This document shows, in pieces, positions 1 through 5,568 of a DNA stretch of 5,568 nt. Each line of letters starts with the position of its first letter. The stretch's first letter is position 1. The stretch is from Actinomycetes bacterium (lineage in GTDB: Bacteria; Actinomycetota; Acidimicrobiia; Acidimicrobiales; Acidimicrobiaceae): positions 1 to 5,568 of the forward strand of contig JAKBSX010000245.1 in NCBI GenBank assembly GCA_021844725.1. The letters are read 5' to 3'. The translations under genes and the position numbers were made by a program. The notes below the pieces were generated by a model that searched no databases, was not told where the DNA came from, and saw only the letters and a list, made by a program, of their open reading frames with translations.

Positions 1-1
1 T

Positions 2-205
2 CTCGTTGAAGCTGTATTTGGATATAACGGCATCGGAGATCTCATTACGGATGCTGTGGTGAATCACGATTATCCAGTGTTAGAGGGAACCCTGTTCCTT
101 GTGACCCTGATGATTGTTGTAGGTGGCTTGATCGGAGATCTATTGCTGATTAGACTAGATCCGAGGCTACAAGCCGCTGCAACTGTATCTCAGGTTGGTC
201 GTTGA
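2..205 (+). CDS. dppB: ABC transporter permease, DppB/OppB family (C-terminal part only)
   Basis: This is the last 67 codons of an inner permease subunit; the gene begins before the window and ends at TGA 203-205. The visible protein contains the family's C-terminal hallmarks. These are a VEAVFGYNGIGDLITDAV segment matching the OppB pattern 'vE.vF..pGlG.L..dA', then DYPVLEGT, a final hydrophobic helix (about LFLVTLMIVVGGLIGDLLLI) and the closing DPRL motif. Known role of the family: one of two membrane subunits forming the channel for import of peptides or oligosaccharides. The next gene, a DppC-type permease, starts within about 4 nt, which is the normal B-C order. The family assignment is firm. 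The substrate is unknown, and the symbol denotes subunit type only. Confidence 0.9.
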   Translation, partial: LVEAVFGYNGIGDLITDAVVNHDYPVLEGTLFLVTLMIVVGGLIGDLLLIRLDPRLQAAATVSQVGR

Positions 206-209
206 AGAG

Positions 210-1088
210 ATGCAAAAGCAAGAATTAGCTCCGCCAGTACGGTCTAGACTCCGCAAGTCATGGAATACTATCTATTCAGAATTTTTGTCAAAAAAAGCAT
301 CGAAAGTGGGGGCTGGAATTCTGATTGCTCTCCTTTTGTTAATATTGATTGGGCCTTTTGTGATCCCGTATGGGCCTTACGCGGAAAACAGTATCCCCAA
401 TCATCCACCAACGCTCGCCCACCCCTTTGGGACTGATTCTTTCGGTCATGATATGTTGAGTCAGATCGTTTGGGGCGCTTATCCTTCGCTTCTCGTGGCT
501 TTGGCCGCGTCGTTCGGGTCAGTCGCAATCGGCTTCGTATTTGGTATATTTGCAGGATATTTTTCGAAAATGGATGGTCCGCTTTCAGGGACTACGGATA
601 TTATTCTAACGCTTCCACTGCTGCCGGTTATGGTTCTGATAGCCTCCCTCTGGACTGCTTCAAATGCTCTGATCGCGGGAATGCTGACTTTGTTCCTGTG
701 GCCACCTGTCTCACGCGCGGTGCGGGCCCAAGTTCTCGCTGTAAAGCAGTTTCCGTACGTCGAAACGGCGAGAATAAGTGGGCTGAGCAACCTCAATATC
801 GTGAGGAAAGTTATCGTGCCCGAGGTGGGCTCAATTGCAATAGCCTATTTCATCTTGAATCTTTCCATAGGTATTGTCCTAGTTACAGCTCTAGAATTTC
901 TCGGAGTTGGAAATCCTAACATTGTCAGCTGGGGAAGCACACTTTATTGGGCTCAAAACAACGCGTTTCTTGCAGGAGATTGGTGGTGGATCGTAGAACC
1001 TGGGTTAATGATTAGTCTGGTTGCTACGGGTTTAGCTCTTATCGGGTTCTCGCTTGAAGAAATTATGAACCCGAGATTGAACTCGTGA
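210..1088 (+). CDS. dppC: ABC transporter permease, DppC/OppC family
   Basis: Second channel subunit of the importer, 292 aa from the ATG at 210. I prefer this ATG because it lies 4 nt after the dppB stop. A TTG at 195 in the same frame would add five residues and overlap dppB; neither start has a convincing Shine-Dalgarno. Residues from ATG 210: a basic cytoplasmic N terminus, TM1 about 33-52, the OppC-type segment HPFGTDSFGHDML at about 71-83, then helices near 92-118, 130-147 and 152-168. The EAA loop follows (ETARISGL..., about 185-206, ending in IVPE), which contacts the ATPases, then helices near 207-232 and 260-281. Length is normal for the family. The conserved GRD is GHD here, the usual GARxSL is GAYPSL, and the terminal DPRL is NPRL, so it is a somewhat diverged member. 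Its stop overlaps the possible GTG start of dppD by 4 nt, indicating translational coupling. Confidence 0.93.
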   Translation: MQKQELAPPVRSRLRKSWNTIYSEFLSKKASKVGAGILIALLLLILIGPFVIPYGPYAENSIPNHPPTLAHPFGTDSFGHDMLSQIVWGAYPSLLVALAASFGSVAIGFVFGIFAGYFSKMDGPLSGTTDIILTLPLLPVMVLIASLWTASNALIAGMLTLFLWPPVSRAVRAQVLAVKQFPYVETARISGLSNLNIVRKVIVPEVGSIAIAYFILNLSIGIVLVTALEFLGVGNPNIVSWGSTLYWAQNNAFLAGDWWWIVEPGLMISLVATGLALIGFSLEEIMNPRLNS

Positions 1089-2155
1089 TTCGAGGTAGAT
1101 TTAGAAGAAAAATGACCACAAGCACCACATCATCCTTTGCAGAACCGGTTCAGAAGGAAGTACCATCCAAGCTCAAAATTTCGAATCTTTCAGTAGAATA
1201 CATGACAAGAACGAGCAAGGTTCTCGCGCTCGATAATGTTTCACTGGAGATTCCATCACACGGTTATTCGCTTGGAATTGTCGGTGAATCTGGAAGCGGT
1301 AAGACAACCCTGGGGCTTGCGATTATGAATGCAATCGAGCCCCCGGGCAGGATTTCCGCCGGATCAATTATGTACGGCGATAAAGACGTACTCAAAATGA
1401 GTAAGGAGCAGATCAGGAGATATCGCTGGGAACAAGTCGCCATGGTTTACCAGTCCGCGATGAACTCGCTCAACCCCGTGAAAAGGGCTGGAGCTCACCT
1501 CACCGAGGCTTTGAGAGAGCACACCGACGGAGCGTTATCGAAAGACGAGGCAAAGCAAAAAGCCATCGCGCTGCTTTCAGATGTTTCAATTAACAAAGAC
1601 AGGGCGTTTGACTACCCACACGAACTGAGCGGAGGTATGCGCCAGAGAGTGATAATAGCGCTCGCACTCATGCTGTCGCCAAAATTTCTCATAGCGGACG
1701 AGCCGACCTCTGCGCTGGACGTAGTCACACAAAAGCAGTTATTGATATTACTCAAGGAGCGAGTCACTAGGGATAGACTCTCGTTAATATTCATCACACA
1801 TGAAATTTCGGTACTCAATGGACTCGTTGATAACGTTGGAGTGATGTATCTCGGAGAGGTCGTCGAAAGGGGACCTATAGACAAGGTCTTAGATGAACCG
1901 CTCCATCCCTACACAGAAATGCTTCTCGGCACCTTGCTGACACTTGACTCAGACAAAACGTCTTTGCTTGAAAGTGCTAGAACTGGAGTTAGAGGCGCTA
2001 TGGCGGCGAGGGAGACTCGCATGATGGGCAGCGGCAACTATTGCAAATATTCCAACAGATGCAAATATGTTTTCGAAAGGTGCAAAGTGGAACGACCAAA
2101 ACTACTACAAGTCCAAAATGATCGGTGGGTAGCATGTCACAAGTTCAGCAAATAG
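1085..2155 (+). CDS. dppD: ABC transporter ATP-binding protein, DppD/OppD family, with C-terminal four-cysteine motif
   Basis: Cytoplasmic ATPase subunit that powers the permease pair. Residues counted from GTG 1085: Walker A GESGSGKT 67-74, Q-loop Gln123 (VYQSAMNSLNPV), signature LSGGM 181-185, Walker B FLIADE 201-206, D-loop SALD 209-212 and H-loop His239 (ITHE). All catalytic residues are present. The family's C-terminal extension ends with Cys320, Cys326, Cys333 and Cys351 followed by His. Equivalent cysteines bind a [4Fe-4S] cluster in a structurally studied dipeptide-transporter ATPase, so a cluster here is inferred. The proline-rich 'IPG.PP' stretch usual before the cysteines is not evident. 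The start is unresolved. GTG 1085 gives a GTGA overlap with the dppC stop. ATG 1112 would remove nine mostly basic residues and has a GAGGT (1092-1096), but 15 nt away. dppF overlaps the 3' end. Confidence 0.94.
   Translation: MIRGRFRRKMTTSTTSSFAEPVQKEVPSKLKISNLSVEYMTRTSKVLALDNVSLEIPSHGYSLGIVGESGSGKTTLGLAIMNAIEPPGRISAGSIMYGDKDVLKMSKEQIRRYRWEQVAMVYQSAMNSLNPVKRAGAHLTEALREHTDGALSKDEAKQKAIALLSDVSINKDRAFDYPHELSGGMRQRVIIALALMLSPKFLIADEPTSALDVVTQKQLLILLKERVTRDRLSLIFITHEISVLNGLVDNVGVMYLGEVVERGPIDKVLDEPLHPYTEMLLGTLLTLDSDKTSLLESARTGVRGAMAARETRMMGSGNYCKYSNRCKYVFERCKVERPKLLQVQNDRWVACHKFSK
2124..2129 (+). promoter_or_regulatory. Probable Shine-Dalgarno deciding the dppF start
   Basis: GGTGGG lies inside the end of dppD. 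Its GGTG core can pair with the archaeal 16S anti-SD, whose complement is GGAGGTGATC, and sits 6 nt before ATG 2134. It supports ATG 2134 over the in-frame GTG at 2125, which lies within this same element. Confidence 0.45.
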
Positions 2156-3162
2156 CGGGTAGTGTTTCTGGAAGCGGAATATCTCCGCTGCTCGAGGTAA
2201 GGGATCTTTCAGTAAGCTTCGCACGGTCTGGTGCGCTTTTTAGAAGGCCCGAGACAGAGATCAAAGCGGTTGATGGAGTTTCGTTTGAGGTAAAAGAGTC
2301 CGAATTTCTATCGATTGTGGGAGAAAGCGGTTCTGGAAAGTCCACAATTGCGAGATGCATAATGGGTTTGGTCCATCCCACTTCTGGTTCGATCAAGTTC
2401 AGAGGCAAGGAAGTATCGAGCTTCAGGGGCAAGGATGTTCTATCCTATTGGAGAGAAGTGCAAATGATCTTCCAGGACCCCTTCGGTTCTCTAAATCCAA
2501 GAGATACCGTGTTTCAAACTATCGCAACTCCCATCATAGAACTTACGAAAGAAAGAAACCGCTCGAAGATTGAAGAAACTGTAACCAGCGCCATACAAGA
2601 AGTTGGCCTAGACCCGGATTACGTTATGCGCAGGCTTCCACATCAACTGAGTGGGGGAGAAAGACAGAGGGTCAATGTAGCAAGAGCTCTTGTCTCAAAC
2701 CCCAAACTATTGATAGCTGATGAGCCGGTGACTATGCTTGACGCGGCGCAGAGATTGAACATTCTCTCGCTGTTGATGGACCTAAAGAGTAGGCGCAAGC
2801 TAACTGTGGTGATGATTACCCATGACCTCGCGAGCGCCAAAGTGACGAGCGACAGGTCTATTGTAGTCTACTTGGGCAAGATAGTCGAAGAAGGCAAAAC
2901 TTCTGAGATACTTTCTTCACCACACCATCCTTACGTAGAGCTCATCGCTTCTTCAACGCCCAAGCTACACACGAAGGACGCCTATGATAAGAGAAGCACC
3001 CAGGTTTCGATAGAGGAAAGCGCAATGGTAACGAAGGGTTGCGTTTTTAGGCCGAGATGCAAGTACGCGACAACAATTTGCGAGACGACCGAGCCAAAAC
3101 TAGAAGACATTTCTCCGGACCATCCCGCCGCTTGCCATAACCCGCTGAATAAATTCGGCTAG
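2134..3162 (+). CDS. dppF: ABC transporter ATP-binding protein, DppF/OppF family, with C-terminal four-cysteine motif
   Basis: Second ATPase of the importer, expected to pair with the DppD-type subunit. It is 342 aa from ATG 2134; an in-frame GTG at 2125 would add three residues. The positions below count from the GTG, so subtract 3 for the ATG. Walker A GESGSGKST 66-74, Q-loop Gln117 (IFQDPFGSLNPR, the typical OppF form), signature LSGGE 175-179, Walker B LLIADE 195-200, D-loop TMLD 203-206 and H-loop His233 (ITHD). All motifs are intact. The C-terminal oligopeptide-transporter region carries Cys306, Cys312, Cys319 and Cys337 followed by His, with the same spacing as in DppD. The DPF after the Q-loop, and the position after dppD, favour DppF over DppD. 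The gene overlaps dppD by 22 nt and ends in tandem TAG TAG stops (3160-3165), closing the four-gene run. Confidence 0.94.
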   Translation: MSQVQQIAGSVSGSGISPLLEVRDLSVSFARSGALFRRPETEIKAVDGVSFEVKESEFLSIVGESGSGKSTIARCIMGLVHPTSGSIKFRGKEVSSFRGKDVLSYWREVQMIFQDPFGSLNPRDTVFQTIATPIIELTKERNRSKIEETVTSAIQEVGLDPDYVMRRLPHQLSGGERQRVNVARALVSNPKLLIADEPVTMLDAAQRLNILSLLMDLKSRRKLTVVMITHDLASAKVTSDRSIVVYLGKIVEEGKTSEILSSPHHPYVELIASSTPKLHTKDAYDKRSTQVSIEESAMVTKGCVFRPRCKYATTICETTEPKLEDISPDHPAACHNPLNKFG

Positions 3163-3182
3163 TAGCGATTACCTTCCAGCGA

Positions 3183-3188
3183 TTTTTT
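3183..3188 (+). terminator. T6 tract, possible archaeal terminator for the dppBCDF transcript
   Basis: A run of six T lies 20 nt after the dppF stop, inside a small cga/tcg inverted repeat. Archaeal RNA polymerase can terminate at oligo-T without a strong hairpin. The tract is short, so termination may be partial and some read-through into the binding-protein gene is possible. Confidence 0.4.
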
Positions 3189-3295
3189 CGAATTGTTTGC
3201 CGAGTCTTAGTGGCTATAATGAGGGTTTGAACCGAGTATGCGGCTTGATTGCAGTTTCGACTATGGCAATTATCGGAAAAAGGCGAGCCGGGCCA

Positions 3296-3310
3296 AGAAA
3301 CGCTTATTAT
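3296..3310 (+). promoter_or_regulatory. BRE/TATA promoter for the solute-binding protein gene
   Basis: AAGAAACG is followed by CTTATTAT (3303-3310), which reads as a purine-rich BRE next to an archaeal TATA box. The box centre is about 27 nt before ATG 3333. In archaea transcription starts roughly 25 nt after the TATA centre, so the mRNA would start at or a few bases before the ATG and be leaderless. The absence of a Shine-Dalgarno before this ATG agrees with that. A second, weaker TATA-like GCTATAAT at 3213-3220 lacks a good BRE. Confidence 0.6.
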
Positions 3311-3332
3311 CGTTCAGGTTTACGGGCTGGTA

Positions 3333-5375
3333 ATGAAATCTAGATCGGTATCGAGGATTTTCGCTTCTCTAATCATGGCCGCGCTGTTGTTGGCATTTGT
3401 TCCAGCATCGCTGGCGACGACAACGGGCCCAGTTGTTGCAAATGCTGCGACAGCTCAGACCTGTACTCCAAACGCTAGCAATACATTCACGTATGTGGCG
3501 AGTCCAGGAGCTCCAGAAAACTACAATTTTCTGACGCTATCCAATAACGGAGAAGGTACGTTGCTCAGGTTGATGTACCTCGGGTCAGCTCCAACTCCGT
3601 TAGATGTTAACACGCAGGCGGCTTCTGGAAGAAACGATACATACGACCTACTTACCGACCTTGTCACTACAAACTCTAACTATACGCAATGGACATTTTA
3701 CATAAAACCAGGCATCTTATGGTCGAATGGACAGCCAATCACCGCGCAAGATTTCATAAGAACATTCAGTCCCAGTTTTGCCCTAAATGCTTCGGTTGAC
3801 GCTCTGGGTCTTCACACTTTCATCAAGAGCGTAACCCAAGGCGCGAATTCGAGCATTGCGGTGTTCAATTTGAATCAGAGCGTCGCTTGGTTCCCCACGC
3901 TCATGAACAACGAATTCTTCACTTCTGTGTATCCAGAATCATTCACTAGCGCAGGCTCAACAAATGCAGGAATCGGAGCTTCAGCAGCTACGCTTGTCAC
4001 TAGCGGTCCGTTCTATCTATCCAACTACGTAGCCGGGTCATCGACCGGTGACTTTTTGAGGAATCCATATTTCTACACCAGCGGCGTTAGCGAACCTCAG
4101 ATATGCGACTTCCACGTTGACTTTGTAGAATCGAGCGCCACTGACGCCACATTACTTGCAGGCGGCAGCGCTGATATGGCAGTTCTAGATCCCTCAAATG
4201 TTGCATCAGTCCAATCACAAAACCCGAACATTCATGTAGTGGATTACAAGGGTGTGAATGAACAAGCTATACTCTGGAACATTTCGGCTCCTCCATACAG
4301 CAGTTTGCAATTTAGACAGGCAATCGCTGCAATTGTAAACTATTCCGCTATCATACAAGGTGCTTTCGATGGATACGCTGTCTCAGGAGCAAACGCGGAG
4401 GGATTGGTGTCTCCGATTGTTCAATACTATGACAGTAACCAGCCAACCTACCAGACAGACCTCTCACTAGCAGAAGGTCTGATCAACCAAACTGGAATGA
4501 TGCACTACATTCCGGGCAGTCCCGGCAAGGTGGAGTGGGATAACGGCACCCAAGTCCAGCTCTTGATGTTTGCACGCAACGACTTTACTGAGAATGTCGT
4601 TGCAGCCCAAATGTTGCAACAGGAGCTCCAAAACTTCGGCTTTTCAGTGACCTCAACGGTGCAATCTGAGAGTGACAACGTCGGCGATAGTTTCTCCTGC
4701 AGGTTCAATATATGCCACGCGATGATCGTGGATGAGGGACCAGCTCCGCTGTGGGGTTCACCCTTTGCTGACGCAACGTATCCAGGAAACATCTGGTTCG
4801 CTGAGGCACCGTATGCCCAGTTTGAAGGTCCAGCAACCGGCGCTGCAGAAATGAACTACATGGGTAACTACACCGGAAACAGAAACGGCAACTACATCCT
4901 AGACTTCACCGGAACCGGTGGGCTACTAGGAACAACCAATCCAACACAGGTGCAGAGCTACCTCAACAACATTCAGCAGATCAACGCGGCGAACCTTCCA
5001 TTCCTGATGGTAACATACCCAGACACGGTCGTTGGTTACAACACCGCGCACTGGACAAACTGGTATCCACAGGGATTGATGGTTGACAATCTCTATCTTA
5101 ACATGAGCGCAATCGCTCAGCTTGCGCCCGCAACTGGAACCTCTACCAGCACAACCGCTACGGGATCCCACACTAGCAGTAGCGCTAGTGCAACGGGCAC
5201 ACCAACGGGAACTGCGACCAGCACCAGTAGCACAAGCACGGGTAGTACAACAACTAGTAGCAACAACACAACACTATACATAGCTGCAGCTGTGGTCATT
5301 ATCATCCTAGTCGTGGGCGTTGTCGCAGTAATGATGCGACGCGGCCGCGGTGGCGGAGCCCCAACTACCACGTAA
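3333..5375 (+). CDS. Membrane-anchored extracellular solute-binding protein, family 5 (Opp/Dpp type)
   Basis: Captures the solute outside the cell and hands it to the permease. It is 680 aa from ATG 3333. This ATG is preferred because a Sec signal peptide begins at once (MKSRS, hydrophobic core about 10-27, likely cleavage after an Ala near 28-41); the frame runs upstream to TTG 3249, but those codons precede the signal. Family-5 hallmarks are WTFYIKPGILWSNGQPITAQDF (about 120-141), split here as WTFYIKPGILW and SNGQPITAQDF, and FRQAIAAIVN (327-336). Residues 600-647 are almost all Ser, Thr, Gly and Ala (stalk), followed by a TM helix at about 648-668 and a basic tail MMRRGRGGG. About 14 N-x-S/T sequons occur, including N47, N101, N116, N152, N172, N181, N316, N336, N385, N404, N512 and N590, suggesting glycosylation. 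Cysteines are at 44, 258, 456 and 461. Peptide or oligosaccharide cargo cannot be told apart. Tandem TAA TAA stops follow. Confidence 0.92.
   Translation: MKSRSVSRIFASLIMAALLLAFVPASLATTTGPVVANAATAQTCTPNASNTFTYVASPGAPENYNFLTLSNNGEGTLLRLMYLGSAPTPLDVNTQAASGRNDTYDLLTDLVTTNSNYTQWTFYIKPGILWSNGQPITAQDFIRTFSPSFALNASVDALGLHTFIKSVTQGANSSIAVFNLNQSVAWFPTLMNNEFFTSVYPESFTSAGSTNAGIGASAATLVTSGPFYLSNYVAGSSTGDFLRNPYFYTSGVSEPQICDFHVDFVESSATDATLLAGGSADMAVLDPSNVASVQSQNPNIHVVDYKGVNEQAILWNISAPPYSSLQFRQAIAAIVNYSAIIQGAFDGYAVSGANAEGLVSPIVQYYDSNQPTYQTDLSLAEGLINQTGMMHYIPGSPGKVEWDNGTQVQLLMFARNDFTENVVAAQMLQQELQNFGFSVTSTVQSESDNVGDSFSCRFNICHAMIVDEGPAPLWGSPFADATYPGNIWFAEAPYAQFEGPATGAAEMNYMGNYTGNRNGNYILDFTGTGGLLGTTNPTQVQSYLNNIQQINAANLPFLMVTYPDTVVGYNTAHWTNWYPQGLMVDNLYLNMSAIAQLAPATGTSTSTTATGSHTSSSASATGTPTGTATSTSSTSTGSTTTSSNNTTLYIAAAVVIIILVVGVVAVMMRRGRGGGAPTTT
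5131..5273 (+). repeat. Low-complexity Ser/Thr-codon tract encoding the stalk of the binding protein
   Basis: About 48 codons of near-uniform ACN/AGY/GGN/GCN composition, rich in ACAAC, AGTAGC and ACCAGC patterns, encode the hydroxyl-rich linker between the ligand-binding domain and the membrane anchor. There is no exact tandem unit. Such linkers are known in archaeal surface proteins as extended, usually O-glycosylated spacers, and glycosylation here is inferred. Composition of this kind tends to vary in length between strains. Confidence 0.7.
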
Positions 5376-5377
5376 TA

Positions 5378-5399
5378 AGCTACTCAAGAAGTAGTAGCT
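5378..5399 (+). repeat. Hairpin directly after the binding-protein stop
   Basis: AGCTACT (5378-5384) and AGTAGCT (5393-5399) are perfect inverted repeats of 7 nt around an 8-nt loop. The hairpin begins at the last base of the tandem TAA TAA stops and lies 6 nt before the terminator hairpin. It may protect the mRNA 3' end or assist termination. Confidence 0.55.
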
Positions 5400-5405
5400 C
5401 CCAAC

Positions 5406-5451
5406 GCGCCCCTTTTTCTTTGGGCGCAACCCTTTTCCTTTTTTTATTTTT
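5406..5451 (+). terminator. GC-rich hairpin plus T-rich tract, transcription terminator
   Basis: GCGCCC (5406-5411) pairs perfectly with GGGCGC (5422-5427) across a 10-nt pyrimidine loop. A T-rich stretch at 5433-5451 follows, with only C or A interruptions. It looks like an intrinsic terminator, and the T tract alone would be an effective archaeal stop signal. It ends the transcript of the solute-binding protein gene 31-76 nt after its stop codon. Confidence 0.8.
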
Positions 5452-5457
5452 CTGCAG

Positions 5458-5472
5458 GAAAAATCTATATTA
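5458..5472 (+). promoter_or_regulatory. Possible BRE/TATA element for a downstream + strand transcript
   Basis: GGAAAAAT followed by CTATATTA (5465-5472) resembles a purine-rich BRE and an archaeal TATA box, predicting a start near 5490-5497. No ATG occurs between there and the window end, so any product would be a leader or an RNA, or the gene starts beyond the window. AT-rich sequence after a terminator can look like this by chance. Confidence 0.3.
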
Positions 5473-5536
5473 CTTGCTGACTGTATTCTTAGTAACTAGT
5501 CAACAACTATCTCGTTTTAATCAGAGTCGGCACGTC

Positions 5537-5566
5537 GCAACTAGCTGAGATCAGCCCCCCAGTTGC
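5537..5566. repeat. Nested inverted repeat at the window end
   Basis: GCAACT (5537-5542) and AGTTGC (5561-5566) form an outer stem. Inside it GCTG (5544-5547) and CAGC (5552-5555) form an inner stem with a 4-nt loop, and a run of six C is unpaired on one side. It could be part of a structured RNA, a leader, or a terminator of a neighbouring gene on either strand. The window ends 2 nt later, so its context is not visible. Confidence 0.4.
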
Positions 5567-5568
5567 TT

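Noticed and set aside
470..919. 149-codon + strand frame inside dppC
   Set aside because: It lies wholly within a well-supported permease gene in another frame, and its translation shows no membrane segments or recognisable motif.
3263..3343. 26-codon frame starting at ATG 3263 and overlapping the binding-protein start
   Set aside because: It has no ribosome site and overlaps the signal-peptide codons by 11 nt. The frame at 3238-3333 has the more suggestive stop/start junction.
3462..3464. Cys44 near the signal peptide as a lipoprotein attachment site
   Set aside because: The preceding residues are AQT, not a lipobox such as L-A-G. Cys44 is about 17 residues beyond the hydrophobic core, and the protein has a C-terminal membrane anchor.
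4907..4920. Near-palindrome CACCGGAACCGGTG in the binding-protein gene
   Set aside because: It is explained by coding for a Thr-Gly-Thr-Gly stretch deep within the reading frame. No promoter elements or gene boundary lie nearby.
5171..5190. Inverted repeat CACTAGC / GCTAGTG inside the binding-protein gene
   Set aside because: It falls in the low-complexity Ser codon tract, where short mirrored AGY-rich patterns arise by chance, and it has no regulatory context.
5117..5371. 84-codon minus-strand frame that looks like a very hydrophobic (Val/Leu-rich) small membrane protein
   Set aside because: It is the antisense of the Thr/Ser-codon stalk, the TM helix and the Gly-rich tail. Antisense Thr, Ser and Gly codons read as hydrophobic residues, and no promoter or ribosome site supports it.

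Overview
The window holds most of one binding-protein-dependent ABC importer of the peptide/nickel/oligosaccharide (Opp/Dpp) family. All of its genes are on the + strand. The source is most likely an archaeon. The last gene encodes a solute-binding protein with a Sec-type signal peptide, many N-glycosylation sequons, a Ser/Thr-rich stalk and a C-terminal transmembrane anchor. That architecture is typical of archaeal Opp-family binding proteins (described in Sulfolobales, for example) and differs from the lipoprotein or periplasmic forms usual in bacteria. The gene is also preceded by a BRE/TATA-like element about 27 nt from its ATG, as expected for a leaderless archaeal transcript, and T-rich tracts follow the transcription units. 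The phylum cannot be fixed from this sequence alone.

Layout: 1-205 is the C-terminal end of the first permease (DppB type). 210-1088 is the second permease (DppC type). 1085-2155 is the first ATPase (DppD type) and 2134-3162 the second (DppF type). These four genes are packed with gaps or overlaps of a few to 22 nt, so they almost certainly form one translationally coupled operon, which ends at tandem stops and a T6 tract. A spacer of about 170 bp carries a promoter. The solute-binding protein (3333-5375) follows with tandem stops, two consecutive hairpins and a long T-rich tract. The last ~115 bp has no identifiable gene. It contains a nested inverted repeat, an AT-rich promoter-like patch and a short minus-strand frame open to the window edge.

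How the parts work together: the anchored binding protein captures a solute outside the membrane and delivers it to the DppB/DppC channel. The DppD/DppF heterodimer hydrolyses ATP on the cytoplasmic side to drive import. Both ATPases carry the same four-cysteine C-terminal motif (C-x5-C-x6-C-x17-C), a likely iron-sulphur site. The substrate cannot be read from the sequence. Family members import di/oligopeptides, and archaeal ones also import oligosaccharides.

I see no clearly new system here. The points most worth a second look are the separate, apparently leaderless control of the binding protein, a 31-codon upstream reading frame whose stop overlaps the binding-protein ATG, the double hairpin at the 3' end, and the matched cysteine motifs.
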